Notes: a model not told the origin generated them from the sequence alone. A DNA stretch of 18,060 bases from UMGS1663 sp963558185 (GCA_963558185.1 CAUWFE010000029.1:1-18060), one strand, 5' to 3'. Shown: positions 1 through 7,810, numbered from the stretch's first letter. Made by a program: numbers and translations.

Positions 1-37
1 TGATGGGTTCCGCCCGGTGGTCGTGCCCGTGTCTTAG
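1..37 (+). CDS. C-terminal end of a DGR target (variable) protein, partial at left edge
   Basis: Only the last 11 complete codons and the TAG stop are inside the window, ending DGFRPVVVPVS. The same ending is encoded by the template repeat downstream, so this is the tail of the protein diversified by the retroelement. Such tails usually close a C-type-lectin fold of the formylglycine-generating-enzyme type, and the GFRPV ending fits that. The body of the protein, its signal peptide if any, and the variable residues are off the left edge. The function of this particular target cannot be judged here. Confidence 0.75.
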   Translation, partial: DGFRPVVVPVS

Positions 38-42
38 CACTT
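1..42 (+). repeat. 3' end of DGR variable repeat (VR), including the homing-initiation region
   Basis: Bases 1-42 match bases 285-326 exactly, an offset of 284. The shared block is GC-rich in an AT-rich neighbourhood and contains the stop codon. In known DGRs the conserved 3' end of VR, the IMH, marks where template-directed replacement begins, and no adenines are mutated there. Beyond base 42 the copies diverge but stay loosely similar, with GATA, TAG and GAAC blocks in both. A small palindromic CTAG-aac-CTAG lies just after the VR. Most of the VR, including any A-to-N differences from the template, lies outside the window. Confidence 0.85.
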
Positions 43-159
43 TGATATACCTAGAACCTAGTTCCCTTTAATTCGGCAGATATACTAAAAAGCAAAACAG
101 CTAAAATACGGGTAAGTTTGCCAAGGGAAAAAAATTACATATATGTAGATTTGGGATTA

Positions 160-326
160 AACTGTTACTACTCGAACTTTGCCGGCTTGAACAATCCGTT
201 CGTCAAACGTGGAGGCAATTTATGGAATAGTTCTAATGCTGGTAGCTTCTATTTCAATCGTAATAATGGCAATAGCAATTACAATGATGGGTTCCGCCCG
301 GTGGTCGTGCCCGTGTCTTAGCACTT
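160..326 (+). repeat. DGR template repeat (TR)
   Basis: Read on the plus strand this encodes a C-type-lectin-like tail (RGGNLWNSSNAGSFYF... ...DGFRPVV) with 13 AAC/AAT codons in about 46 residues. This is the hallmark of a TR: mutating the adenines of AAY codons reaches many amino acids and never a stop. The 3' end is identical to the VR end at 1-42. No credible start precedes it; the open frame begins at a TTG at 118 with no ribosome binding site, so it is a template and not a second gene. The 5' boundary cannot be fixed because the matching VR is off the edge; it may reach back to about 121. Hand-counted GC is near 45 %, far above the surroundings. Confidence 0.9.
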
Positions 327-529
327 CGATACACATAGGAACTTAGGGTTCCTAACTCAGAGGGGTATTGTTCAAGGACAATACCGAGAGTAAAACAAAA
401 AATAAATAACAACTAGTTTTGTATCAAAGAAGTTTAATTCCATTGGTATAAGCGGAAGACATGTTCTTATATCATAAACACATGAATAAAGAACTTGCTT
501 TAGTAGCAAAATGGTGAAATGGCAAGGAG
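327..529 (+). ncRNA. Structured 3' spacer of the presumed TR RNA
   Basis: There is no gene here, only hairpins. A 7-bp stem (336-342 with 348-354) follows the TR directly. An 8-bp stem (364-371 with 378-385) has a 6-nt loop. Weaker pairings are 463-468 with 489-494 and 495-499 with 505-509. In the Bordetella phage DGR the RNA just downstream of the TR is needed for RT-Avd binding and for priming cDNA synthesis. By analogy this stretch, which runs to the terminator at 530, is probably the same functional part. The promoter is unclear: a TATACT at 81-86 is a possible -10 with no good -35, so read-through from the target gene is equally possible. Confidence 0.55.
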
Positions 530-554
530 AAAAGGACCTTTAAAAGGTCCTTTT
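530..554. terminator. Bidirectional terminator between TR RNA and RT operon
   Basis: A 9-bp perfect stem (530-538 with 546-554) has two further A-T pairs inside. It starts with AAAA and ends with TTTT, so each strand has an A-tract before and a U-tract after the GGACC core. It lies between the plus-strand TR transcript and the stop codon of the minus-strand reverse transcriptase at 560. It can end both and would limit antisense transcription across the TR. Confidence 0.75.
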
Positions 555-559
555 CGAAT

Positions 560-1669
560 TTAATTAATATCGAATAAATTAAAATTTTTAGTATCTTGAA
601 TTAAATTGTTTTCAATTTCTGTATATACAGAATCTGTTAATAAAAAATCACATTTTTGAACTATTTTTTTTCTTAAATAATAAGAATTACAATGAGAAGC
701 ATGAGCAAGCCAAGAATTTAAGCTTTGGTTTGCAAAATAAATATTTAATGAATTATTATGGTATAGTTTATTCCATTTTTTAATTTTATTTTTTATTTTT
801 GTTTTACTAGAGGTACGCAATAAACTATGAGTTGGAAAAATGCGATATCCACAAAAATTAACTCCCATTTTATATGGATAATATCTTGATTTATCATTTA
901 AAGTTAAACGTAAATGCTCCCATAAAAAAATTTCTATTTTTTTCTTAATCTCTTTGCATTCCTCTTTGCTATTTAGAAGTAAAATAAAATCGTCCATATA
1001 GCGAACATATGCTCGTATATGCAAATTATGTTTTATAAATTGGTCTAATTCATTTAAATAGGTATTTGCAAAAAATTGACTAGTATAATTACCTATAGGT
1101 ATACCAACAGAACTATTAATAGAAGGTCTGCTATCAAAAATAAGTAATTTTGTAAATTTCAAAAGTTCTTTATCAGAAATATATTTTTTCATTATATTAA
1201 ATAAAATGTGTGGATTAATATTATAAAAAAACTTACGAATATCACATTTTAAAACCCAATATTGGGAATATTTTTTTTCATATTCAATCATATATTCTTG
1301 TACACGTTTTGCAGCACTATGAGTACCTCTATCTTCTATACATGCAAATGTATTAGAAATAAATTTAGGAACTATGTATGGAATCATAAACTCTTTAACA
1401 TACCATTGATGAACTATTCTATCTTTATATGGTAAAGCAGCAATTATTCTCTTTTTTGGTTCATAAAGTGTAAAAGTATAGTATTTACCTAAGCGATAAG
1501 TATGATTTTGTATATTATGTAGCAAATTTGTTAAATTATTTTCTAAATTCATTTCAAATTCAATAATTTCACTTTTATGAGTTTTATGCATGCGAGCTCT
1601 TAAATGTGCTTCATATAATTTTTGAAAGGTTAAATTCTTATAAAATTGATTTTTTATCGTTTTAGGCAT
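560..1669 (-). CDS. DGR-type reverse transcriptase
   Basis: This 369-residue enzyme copies the TR RNA into adenine-mutagenised cDNA that replaces the VR of the target gene. The RT blocks are in order: the KCDIRKFFYNI region with its catalytic Asp (141-151), GIPIGNYTSQ (189-198), and YMDD (224-227) inside YVRYMDDFILL. The IGxxxSQ pattern of block 4 is diagnostic for DGR RTs, where most other RTs have a QG form. No maturase, endonuclease or integrase domain follows, so it is neither a group II intron nor a retrotransposon protein. It is the last gene of a minus-strand operon and its start overlaps avd by 16 nt. GGGAGG lies 12 nt before the ATG. It converges on the TR instead of following it on the same strand. 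All catalytic motifs look intact. Confidence 0.96.
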   Translation of the reverse strand: MPKTIKNQFYKNLTFQKLYEAHLRARMHKTHKSEIIEFEMNLENNLTNLLHNIQNHTYRLGKYYTFTLYEPKKRIIAALPYKDRIVHQWYVKEFMIPYIVPKFISNTFACIEDRGTHSAAKRVQEYMIEYEKKYSQYWVLKCDIRKFFYNINPHILFNIMKKYISDKELLKFTKLLIFDSRPSINSSVGIPIGNYTSQFFANTYLNELDQFIKHNLHIRAYVRYMDDFILLLNSKEECKEIKKKIEIFLWEHLRLTLNDKSRYYPYKMGVNFCGYRIFPTHSLLRTSSKTKIKNKIKKWNKLYHNNSLNIYFANQSLNSWLAHASHCNSYYLRKKIVQKCDFLLTDSVYTEIENNLIQDTKNFNLFDIN

Positions 1670-2043
1670 GAATTAATCCAACCTCCCAACATATTACAAA
1701 TATCAGTAATTAAAGAGCTCCAAAAAGTGTAATTTTGCATAGTAATATATTTATATTTATAGGATAAACGAACTTGAATTTTTAACAAATTCAAATTTAT
1801 ATCTAATTCATTTAAATATTTTAATTTATCATTAGGCTTATAGCTTTTAATTGCATACATAATATTTCTAAGACCAGTGTATATAGATTTTTTTATTTCT
1901 TCAACTAAGCTAAAAGTTTCAGACTTTGGATATTTTCTTACAATATCATTGGTATAGTAAATAAGCTCTAGATATTTTTGATAAATAGTAAGAGGTGAAT
2001 TTGAATTTTTTTTATTAATATCAGCAGAAGAAGTATTACTCAT
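1654..2043 (-). CDS. avd: Accessory variability determinant (Avd)
   Basis: A 129-residue, basic, all-helical protein. In characterised DGRs Avd forms a pentameric barrel of four-helix bundles that binds the RT and the TR RNA and is required for mutagenic cDNA synthesis. Family-like features are a KYPKSETFSLVEEIKKSIYT segment in helix 1-2, an LKYLNELDINLNLLKIQVRL helix, and the closing MLGGW near residues 118-122. The first 15 or so residues are polar and probably disordered. A strong AGGAGG sits 6 nt before the ATG. The gene overlaps its upstream neighbour by 8 nt and the RT gene by 16 nt, so translation of the three is probably coupled. Confidence 0.92.
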   Translation of the reverse strand: MSNTSSADINKKNSNSPLTIYQKYLELIYYTNDIVRKYPKSETFSLVEEIKKSIYTGLRNIMYAIKSYKPNDKLKYLNELDINLNLLKIQVRLSYKYKYITMQNYTFWSSLITDICNMLGGWINSCLKR

Positions 2044-2464
2044 TTTTGCCTCCTTTCTTTAAGATAGAAGAAAAAGTGTCTTGAATTTTATAAAGTAGGT
2101 CATATACTTCTCTAATTGCTAAGTTATTAATATCAATATCACAAATTTCATTCATTAAATTTGCAAGCTGCTCATTATGCAAATATTCTAAACATGAATA
2201 AGTTTTATCACTTTTCATATCTATAACTTCTACATTATATCCTAAATTTTTTAATAAATTAGAATATTTTTCTAAAGAGTTTATTGGAAATCCACATTTT
2301 ACAATGGAATCATTTAAATTTCCAAGCTTAAGTCCTAAAGCTTGAGATACTAAGCGTGCATCATCTTCTAAAAATATAAAAAAGATACCATATGGAAATA
2401 AATATAATGTAGAGTTTGATTTTATTTTTTTTAAAGTTTTATATTTTTCATATAATTTACTCAT
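2036..2464 (-). CDS. MutS-domain-I-like DGR accessory protein (MSL type)
   Basis: A 142-residue protein whose residues 1 to about 85 resemble the mismatch-recognition domain I of MutS. It has a YEKYKTLKK-type N-terminal helix, a hydrophobic strand ending in PYGIFFIFLEDDARLVSQAL (compare the F-x-GDFYE..F..DA pattern of MutS), then a GFPINSLEKYSNLL segment matching GVPYHAxExYxxxL and a final strand. MutS's key F-x-E mismatch-binding motif is not conserved here (IFF in place of FYE). The remaining residues (about 86-142) form a helical, acidic tail with no clear match. MutS-like small proteins are, to my knowledge, a reported but rare DGR accessory class. It is first in the RT operon, directly behind the promoter at 2509-2537. 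Its role is unknown; modulating repair or cDNA handling is a guess. Confidence 0.75.
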   Translation of the reverse strand: MSKLYEKYKTLKKIKSNSTLYLFPYGIFFIFLEDDARLVSQALGLKLGNLNDSIVKCGFPINSLEKYSNLLKNLGYNVEVIDMKSDKTYSCLEYLHNEQLANLMNEICDIDINNLAIREVYDLLYKIQDTFSSILKKGGKNE

Positions 2465-2508
2465 TTTAAATCCTTTCTAAAAATACAAAACTTACAAATC
2501 CTAAAAAT

Positions 2509-2537
2509 ATTGTACAACTAAAAGGATAACCTGTCAA
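2509..2537 (-). promoter_or_regulatory. Sigma-A type promoter of the DGR accessory/RT operon
   Basis: On the minus strand the sequence reads TTGACA (2537-2532), a 17-nt spacer, then TACAAT (2514-2509). This is a near-consensus vegetative promoter about 45 nt before the MutS-like gene. It suggests steady, constitutive expression of the DGR machinery, separate from the TR transcript. Confidence 0.8.
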
Positions 2538-2557
2538 AGCTAATTTAACATATTTGT

Positions 2558-2592
2558 AAAAAATAAGGTTTGTATTTTATTACAAACCTTAT
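2558..2592 (-). terminator. Terminator of the HD-GYP gene
   Basis: A 12-bp perfect stem (2563-2574 with 2581-2592) with a 6-nt loop is followed on the minus strand by a run of T (plus-strand A2558-2563). It lies 9 nt past the HD-GYP stop codon and separates that gene from the DGR promoter. Confidence 0.85.
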
Positions 2593-2600
2593 AAATATAA

Positions 2601-3545
2601 TTAAACTCTTAATTTTTTAATAATTTTAATTTCTTGATATAATTTTTCTTTATGCTGTTTACGAGTTTCAATAGCATTTTTATAATCTTGTGTTACTTGC
2701 TTATAATTATCAAAATTTTCGCCTTGAGCAAATAAAAGGCGCATACCTTCAAGATAATATTCCTTCTTTTTATCATTTTTAGCTTTTTCAGCTTTTTGGG
2801 CATAGTTATTAATTTTTTCTAATCGCTTTAATTGTTCTTGTAAATAATTAATATAATCAATAACACCACTAATTTCATAATAAGTATCATCAATTACAAC
2901 TTTAAATAAAGCTTTTAAAGCAATCGGGTTAATTTTACCATCTCTATAATGTTCACTAATCATATCAAGAGCAACTGTTTTTAAATAATCTTCTGGCTTA
3001 GCATCTTTTATTAACTCTTTTAGAGTTTCAGAAATATTTACGTGAGTTTTATATTGTCTTTTAGTAACAATAGCGTCATATTCATCTGCTACTCTAATTA
3101 TTTGAGCAACATATGGAATATCTTTTTTAGTAAGCCCTTGAGGGTATCCTGTTCCATTTAAAGCCTCATGATGATATAAAGCACCATCAGCATAAGGGCG
3201 CAAACGCAAATCTTTTACACACATATCATAACCATAAGTTGTATGTTTTTTCATAATTTCAAATTCCTCAGGAGTTAATGCACCTGGCTTACCTAAAATT
3301 TCATATGGAATAAATAGTTTGCCAATATCATGTAAATAAGCACAAATAGTGGCATGAACAGTAAAACTTTTTTTACAATGTAAATATTCACATATTCTAC
3401 AAACTAAATTTGCAACATTTTCACTATGCCTTCTGGTAAAAGGGTCTAGCCTTTCTAACATTGCTAATTGATATTGCATATATGAATCCAAATTATAAGC
3501 TTTTAAACTACTTGCATCATAAAAATCAAAAGTTTCTTTAAACAT
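2601..3545 (-). CDS. HD-GYP domain phosphohydrolase
   Basis: A 314-residue cytosolic protein. An HD-GYP domain occupies about residues 28-200: H40, the HD pair H72-D73 in YLHDIGKL, H101, HHE (125-127), GYP (133-135) and D154 in VADEYDA. The full metal-binding set is therefore present. Proteins of this family usually hydrolyse cyclic di-GMP, some other cyclic dinucleotides. The C-terminal third (about 225-314) is a charged, probable coiled coil with no recognised partner domain. No receiver, PAS or membrane segment is seen. GGAG lies about 7 nt before the ATG. It is a single-gene unit ending in its own terminator, transcribed away from the nucleosidase-smc pair. The substrate is an inference from the family. 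Confidence 0.9.
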   Translation of the reverse strand: MFKETFDFYDASSLKAYNLDSYMQYQLAMLERLDPFTRRHSENVANLVCRICEYLHCKKSFTVHATICAYLHDIGKLFIPYEILGKPGALTPEEFEIMKKHTTYGYDMCVKDLRLRPYADGALYHHEALNGTGYPQGLTKKDIPYVAQIIRVADEYDAIVTKRQYKTHVNISETLKELIKDAKPEDYLKTVALDMISEHYRDGKINPIALKALFKVVIDDTYYEISGVIDYINYLQEQLKRLEKINNYAQKAEKAKNDKKKEYYLEGMRLLFAQGENFDNYKQVTQDYKNAIETRKQHKEKLYQEIKIIKKLRV

Positions 3546-3629
3546 TTTTAATCTCCTTAATAATCATTAATATAAATAATATCATTAATTATTTTTTTAT
3601 ACAATATTTTATTGAAATATTTTTTATTT

Positions 3630-3653
3630 TATAATACAATACAAAAAAGGAGG
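3630..3653 (+). promoter_or_regulatory. -10 box and Shine-Dalgarno ahead of the nucleosidase-smc pair
   Basis: A consensus TATAAT (3630-3635) lies 26 nt before the ATG. No clear -35 is placed correctly; a TTGAAA at 3612-3617 is only 12 nt away. AAGGAGG (3647-3653) lies 8 nt from the ATG and gives a strong start. The 5' leader would be only about 20 nt. Confidence 0.45.
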
Positions 3654-3661
3654 AAAAGGCT

Positions 3662-4252
3662 ATGGCACAAATACTATATGTAATAGCAATGGAAAAAGAA
3701 GCAACAGACATTGCAAAAAAAATGAATATGAAATTAGAAAATAATATATATACAAATGGCAAACAAGATTTAATAATATCAGGAATAGGAAAGCAAAGAA
3801 CAGCAATAGCTTTAACTAAATATTTATTAACACATGAAAAGCCTCAAAAAATTATTAATATAGGTTATGCAGGTTCAACAGACTTGAAAATAGGAAGTTG
3901 GGCAACAATAGAAAAAAGCTACAATTATGAATGGTATATTCCAGGAGAAGAGCAATATTCAATGTCAGATTATGGTAATCAAAAATTATTAACAATTCCA
4001 AATGTAACAAAAGTAAATTGCTATAGTGCAGAAAGTTTTGTAACAACAACAAATTTAAAAGGACATATTGCCTTTGACATGGAATTACACTCAATAGCAT
4101 TAATATGTGATAAAGAAAATATACCATTAATATCTTTAAAAAAGATAAGTGATAATTTAAGTTTGGAAAAATATTATGAAACTACTAATACAAATTTAAT
4201 GGAATTAGTAAGTGGATTAGAATTACTAAAAAATATAGAAAACGAGGAATAA
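3662..4252 (+). CDS. MTA/SAH nucleosidase-like protein (short PNP/UDP superfamily member)
   Basis: A 196-residue protein of the purine-nucleoside phosphorylase/MTAN superfamily, which cleaves N-glycosidic bonds of nucleosides such as methylthioadenosine and S-adenosylhomocysteine. The catalytic positions of MTAN can be matched: Glu in AMEKEA (E11), the FDMEL Glu (E141) and the ISD Asp (D164). GIGKQRTAIA and INIGYAGS match the ribose/phosphate-binding loops. It is about 30 residues shorter than a typical MTAN; the loss falls in the central part after the GYAGS strand, where the purine-contacting loop normally lies. Activity and substrate are therefore uncertain. The stop codon is 4 nt before the smc start, so the two are probably co-transcribed. 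Confidence 0.75.
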   Translation: MAQILYVIAMEKEATDIAKKMNMKLENNIYTNGKQDLIISGIGKQRTAIALTKYLLTHEKPQKIINIGYAGSTDLKIGSWATIEKSYNYEWYIPGEEQYSMSDYGNQKLLTIPNVTKVNCYSAESFVTTTNLKGHIAFDMELHSIALICDKENIPLISLKKISDNLSLEKYYETTNTNLMELVSGLELLKNIENEE

Positions 4253-4256
4253 TAAT

Positions 4257-7200
4257 ATGTATTTAAAAAAACTAGAATTACAAGGTTTTAAATCTTTTGC
4301 AGATAAAACAACATTACAGTTTAAACCAGGAATTACAGTAGTAATAGGACCTAATGGCTCAGGGAAAAGTAATATATCAGATAGTATTAGATGGGTACTC
4401 GGTGAGCAAAGTATGAAATCTTTAAGAGGACAAACATCAGCAGATATAATTTTTGCAGGAACACAAAATAGAAAATCTTTAGGATTTGCAGAAGCAAGTA
4501 TTGTTATAGATAATCAAGATGGTAGACTTCCAATAGAGTATAATGAAGTAACAGTAACAAGAAAGATATATCGTAGTGGAGAAACAGGTTATTTTATTAA
4601 TAAAGTTCCATGTAGACTAAAAGATATATTAGAATTGTTTATGGATACAGGAATTGGAAAAGATGGATATTCAATAATTGGACAAGGTAGAATAGACGAA
4701 ATATTAAGCAATAAATCAGAAGATAGAAGAAGAATATTTGAAGAAGCAGCAGGAATAGTAAAATTTAGAACAAGAAAATTAGAATCGGAGAAAAAATTAG
4801 AACAAACAAAACTTAATTTATTACGTATAAATGATATATTATCAGAAATAGAAGCAAATATAGAACCATTAAAAATGCAGTCAGAAAAGGCAAAGAAATT
4901 TTTAAATTTAAAAGAAGAATTAAAAGATATAGAAGTAGGTTTATTTATATATCATATAGAAGATTATAAACAAAAACTTGAGCAAATAATAAAAGATAAT
5001 GAAATTTTAGAAAATCAATATCAAGAAGAAGAAAATAAAAAACAAAAGATGAATAGCTTAAAAGAAGAGTTAAAATTAGAAATAGATAGACTTACTCTTA
5101 GAGTTGAAGAAATGCAAAATGAGAAAAATGCTAGTGCAAATCAAATGGAAAAAATGAATTCTGAAATAGAAATTTCTAAAGAAAGAATAGAAAACAATGT
5201 TAATAATTCTAAGAGATTTGAAATTGAATGTGAGGAACTACAAACTAGAATAAAAGAGTTAGAAGAAGAAAAAGAACAAAAAAATGTAAAAAAGGAAAAT
5301 TTAATAGCAAATAGAGAAAAATTTAAAAAAGAATTAGAAGAAAAAGAACAAAAATTAGAAGAATTAAATAATAAATTATCAAAAGAAGAATTAGAAATAG
5401 AAGAAAAAAAGAAAAAAGTTCAAGAAAGTATAGATAACAAGTATGAAATTGCTTCAGAAATAAACATGCAAGACGCTAATTGGGAAAATTATGAAAAAAG
5501 GAAAAATACTGTTAAACAAGAACAAATACAAACAATTTCAGAATTAGATGCAGTTCGTACTGAAAAAAATGAAAAGACGAAAGAATTTACAAGCTTAGAA
5601 AACGCAAGAAATGAATTTCTGCAAGAACTACAAAAAGAAGTAGAAAAATATGAAACATATGAAAAAACAATAGCTGAATATACTAATAAAATAAATGCAA
5701 AAAATTACGAAAAACAAATGAAAACTTCTAGGCTACAATTTTTACAAGAAACAGAAAGAGAAAAAGAAGGATATGTAAAAAGTGTAAAAAATTTATTATT
5801 AGCATGTGAAAAAGATGAAAAACTAAACAATGGAGTTCATGGAGTATTAGCAAATTTAATTTCTGTAAAAAAAGAATACGAAACAGCAATAGAAATTTGT
5901 TTAGGAGCAAATTTACAAAATATTGTAACAGAAACAGAAGAAGATGCAAAAAAATTAATAGAATATTTAAGAGAAAATCATTTAGGAAGAGCCTCTTTTT
6001 TACCTATATCTACTATGAAATCAAATTTATTGGATAAAATAGAAGATAACGGAATAGAAGGTGTAATAGGTATTGCTTCTAATTTAGTATCTTGTGATAA
6101 AAAATATGCAGAAATAGTAAAAAACTTACTAGGAAAAACAGTAATAGTTGATGATATGGAAAATGCCATTAAACTTGCAAGAAAAAATAAACATAAATTT
6201 AAAATAGTAACATTAAAAGGTGATGTAATTAATCCTTCAGGAGTAATGAGCGGAGGAAGTGTACAAACAAAAACTGTAAATATATTAGGTAGAGGACGTG
6301 AATTAGAAGACTTAACATTAAATTTAAATAATATTAAAGAGGAATTAGCAAATATTGAAAAAGAAAAAGAAGAGTATATAGCATCTATGAATGGAATAAA
6401 AGAAAATAAAGCAGAAGTAGAGAAAAAACTTCAAGAAATGGAAATTGAATATGCAACAGAAAAGCAAAAAATGATTAATATAGATGAAAATATACAAAAA
6501 TTACAAGAAAGATTAGAAAAATTAAGACAAGAGGAAAAACAACTAGAAGAGAAGAAGCAAGAAAATAGAACATTGAAATTACAAAAAGAAGAAGAAATAA
6601 ATAAAATAAATGAAATAGTAGAGAATTTAAATAAAGAAATTCAGGAATTTTCAAGTAAAAATAAGGAAAGTCAAAAAATAATAGATGATTTAAACTTTGA
6701 TATAACAAATTTGAAAATATCTGTATCTTCATTTGATGAAAGTAATATGTCAATAGAAGAAATGCTAGAAAGAATAGAACAAGATAAGAAAAATGCAGAA
6801 TCTAGTATACAAAATAAACAAATTGAAATAAGACAAATTCAGTCAGAAAATATAATACTTAATGAAAAAATAGAATCTTTAAAAGATACTATAAATGAAA
6901 TGAAAAAACAAATAGAAGAAAGTGAAATTATAGTAGAAAGTGATAAACAAGAAAGACAAGAAAAGAGTAAAAAATTATTAGAAAAAGAAGATGAAATAAT
7001 AGAACAATTTAAAATATTAGAAGGCTTAAAAGAACAAATAGTAAAAGTAGAAGCTAAGAAAAATAAAATAGAGCAAGATATAGAACAAATAGTAAATGAA
7101 TTATGGGATGAGTATGAACTAACACCAAATACTTCTAATGAATATAAAAAGCCATCTAATATAGCACAAGCAACTAAGCAAGTACAAAATTTAAGAAGTG

Positions 7201-7802
7201 AAATACATAGCTTAGGTAGTGTAAATATGGATTCAATAGAAGAATACAAAAAAACAAAAGAAAGATATGACTTTATGTGTGAACAAAGATTAGATTTAGA
7301 TAATACGGCTGGAAAATTAAGAAAAATAATTTCAGAAATGACAGAAAATATGAAAGAACAATTTAAAGAAAAATTTGAAATAATAAATCATAATTTTAAC
7401 GAAGTATTTTGCGAGCTTTTTGGTGGAGGAAAAGCAGAACTTATATTAGAAGATGAAAACAATTTGCTAGAATGTGGAATAGATATAAGAGTACAACCAC
7501 CAGGAAAAAAATTACAAAATATGATGCTTTTATCAGGTGGAGAAAAGGCATTTACAGCCATTGCTTTATTATTTGCAATATTAAAAATTAATCCTGCTCC
7601 ATTTTGCATATTAGACGAAATAGAGGCAGCTTTAGATGATGTTAATGTATATAGATATGCAGAATATTTAAAAAAGTTTAGCAAAGAAACACAGTTCTTA
7701 GTAATATCACATAGAAAAGGAACAATGGAAGCAGCAGATACTGTATATGGAATAACAATGGAAGAAAACGGAATAAGTAAATTATTATCAATGAAATTTT
7801 AA
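4257..7802 (+). CDS. smc: Chromosome segregation protein SMC
   Basis: Full-length SMC of 1181 residues, the ATPase that with ScpA and ScpB organises and segregates the chromosome. The Walker A is GPNGSGKSN (31-39, K37). Long Glu/Lys-rich coiled coils flank a hinge at about 520-680, which includes the Gly-rich GVMSGGSV near 662. The ABC signature LLSGGEKA lies around 1091-1098, and Walker B FCILDEIEAALDD contains D1120-E1121. It closes with a switch His in VISHRKGTME. GAGG lies about 9 nt ahead of the ATG. The usual neighbours rnc and ftsY are absent; a nucleosidase-like gene precedes it and a terminator follows. The repetitive AAA/GAA coding of the coiled coils accounts for many spurious antisense reading frames. 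Confidence 0.98.
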   Translation: MYLKKLELQGFKSFADKTTLQFKPGITVVIGPNGSGKSNISDSIRWVLGEQSMKSLRGQTSADIIFAGTQNRKSLGFAEASIVIDNQDGRLPIEYNEVTVTRKIYRSGETGYFINKVPCRLKDILELFMDTGIGKDGYSIIGQGRIDEILSNKSEDRRRIFEEAAGIVKFRTRKLESEKKLEQTKLNLLRINDILSEIEANIEPLKMQSEKAKKFLNLKEELKDIEVGLFIYHIEDYKQKLEQIIKDNEILENQYQEEENKKQKMNSLKEELKLEIDRLTLRVEEMQNEKNASANQMEKMNSEIEISKERIENNVNNSKRFEIECEELQTRIKELEEEKEQKNVKKENLIANREKFKKELEEKEQKLEELNNKLSKEELEIEEKKKKVQESIDNKYEIASEINMQDANWENYEKRKNTVKQEQIQTISELDAVRTEKNEKTKEFTSLENARNEFLQELQKEVEKYETYEKTIAEYTNKINAKNYEKQMKTSRLQFLQETEREKEGYVKSVKNLLLACEKDEKLNNGVHGVLANLISVKKEYETAIEICLGANLQNIVTETEEDAKKLIEYLRENHLGRASFLPISTMKSNLLDKIEDNGIEGVIGIASNLVSCDKKYAEIVKNLLGKTVIVDDMENAIKLARKNKHKFKIVTLKGDVINPSGVMSGGSVQTKTVNILGRGRELEDLTLNLNNIKEELANIEKEKEEYIASMNGIKENKAEVEKKLQEMEIEYATEKQKMINIDENIQKLQERLEKLRQEEKQLEEKKQENRTLKLQKEEEINKINEIVENLNKEIQEFSSKNKESQKIIDDLNFDITNLKISVSSFDESNMSIEEMLERIEQDKKNAESSIQNKQIEIRQIQSENIILNEKIESLKDTINEMKKQIEESEIIVESDKQERQEKSKKLLEKEDEIIEQFKILEGLKEQIVKVEAKKNKIEQDIEQIVNELWDEYELTPNTSNEYKKPSNIAQATKQVQNLRSEIHSLGSVNMDSIEEYKKTKERYDFMCEQRLDLDNTAGKLRKIISEMTENMKEQFKEKFEIINHNFNEVFCELFGGGKAELILEDENNLLECGIDIRVQPPGKKLQNMMLLSGGEKAFTAIALLFAILKINPAPFCILDEIEAALDDVNVYRYAEYLKKFSKETQFLVISHRKGTMEAADTVYGITMEENGISKLLSMKF

Positions 7803-7810
7803 AGAATGCT

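Noticed and set aside
118..321. A 67-codon open frame across the TR, as a possible gene
   Set aside because: It begins at a TTG without a Shine-Dalgarno, lacks the body of a C-type-lectin protein, and has the AAY-codon excess of a template repeat. It is best read as non-coding TR.
560..1669. The reverse transcriptase as part of a group II intron or retron
   Set aside because: The IGxxxSQ block, the adjacent Avd gene and the TR/VR pair fit a DGR. No maturase or HNH domain, no intron domain V/VI-like structure and no msr/msd unit were seen.
4257..7802. Several reading frames of 60-140 codons antisense to smc
   Set aside because: They are Leu/Phe/Ile-rich complements of the GAA/AAA coiled-coil codons, with no ribosome binding sites or recognisable motifs.
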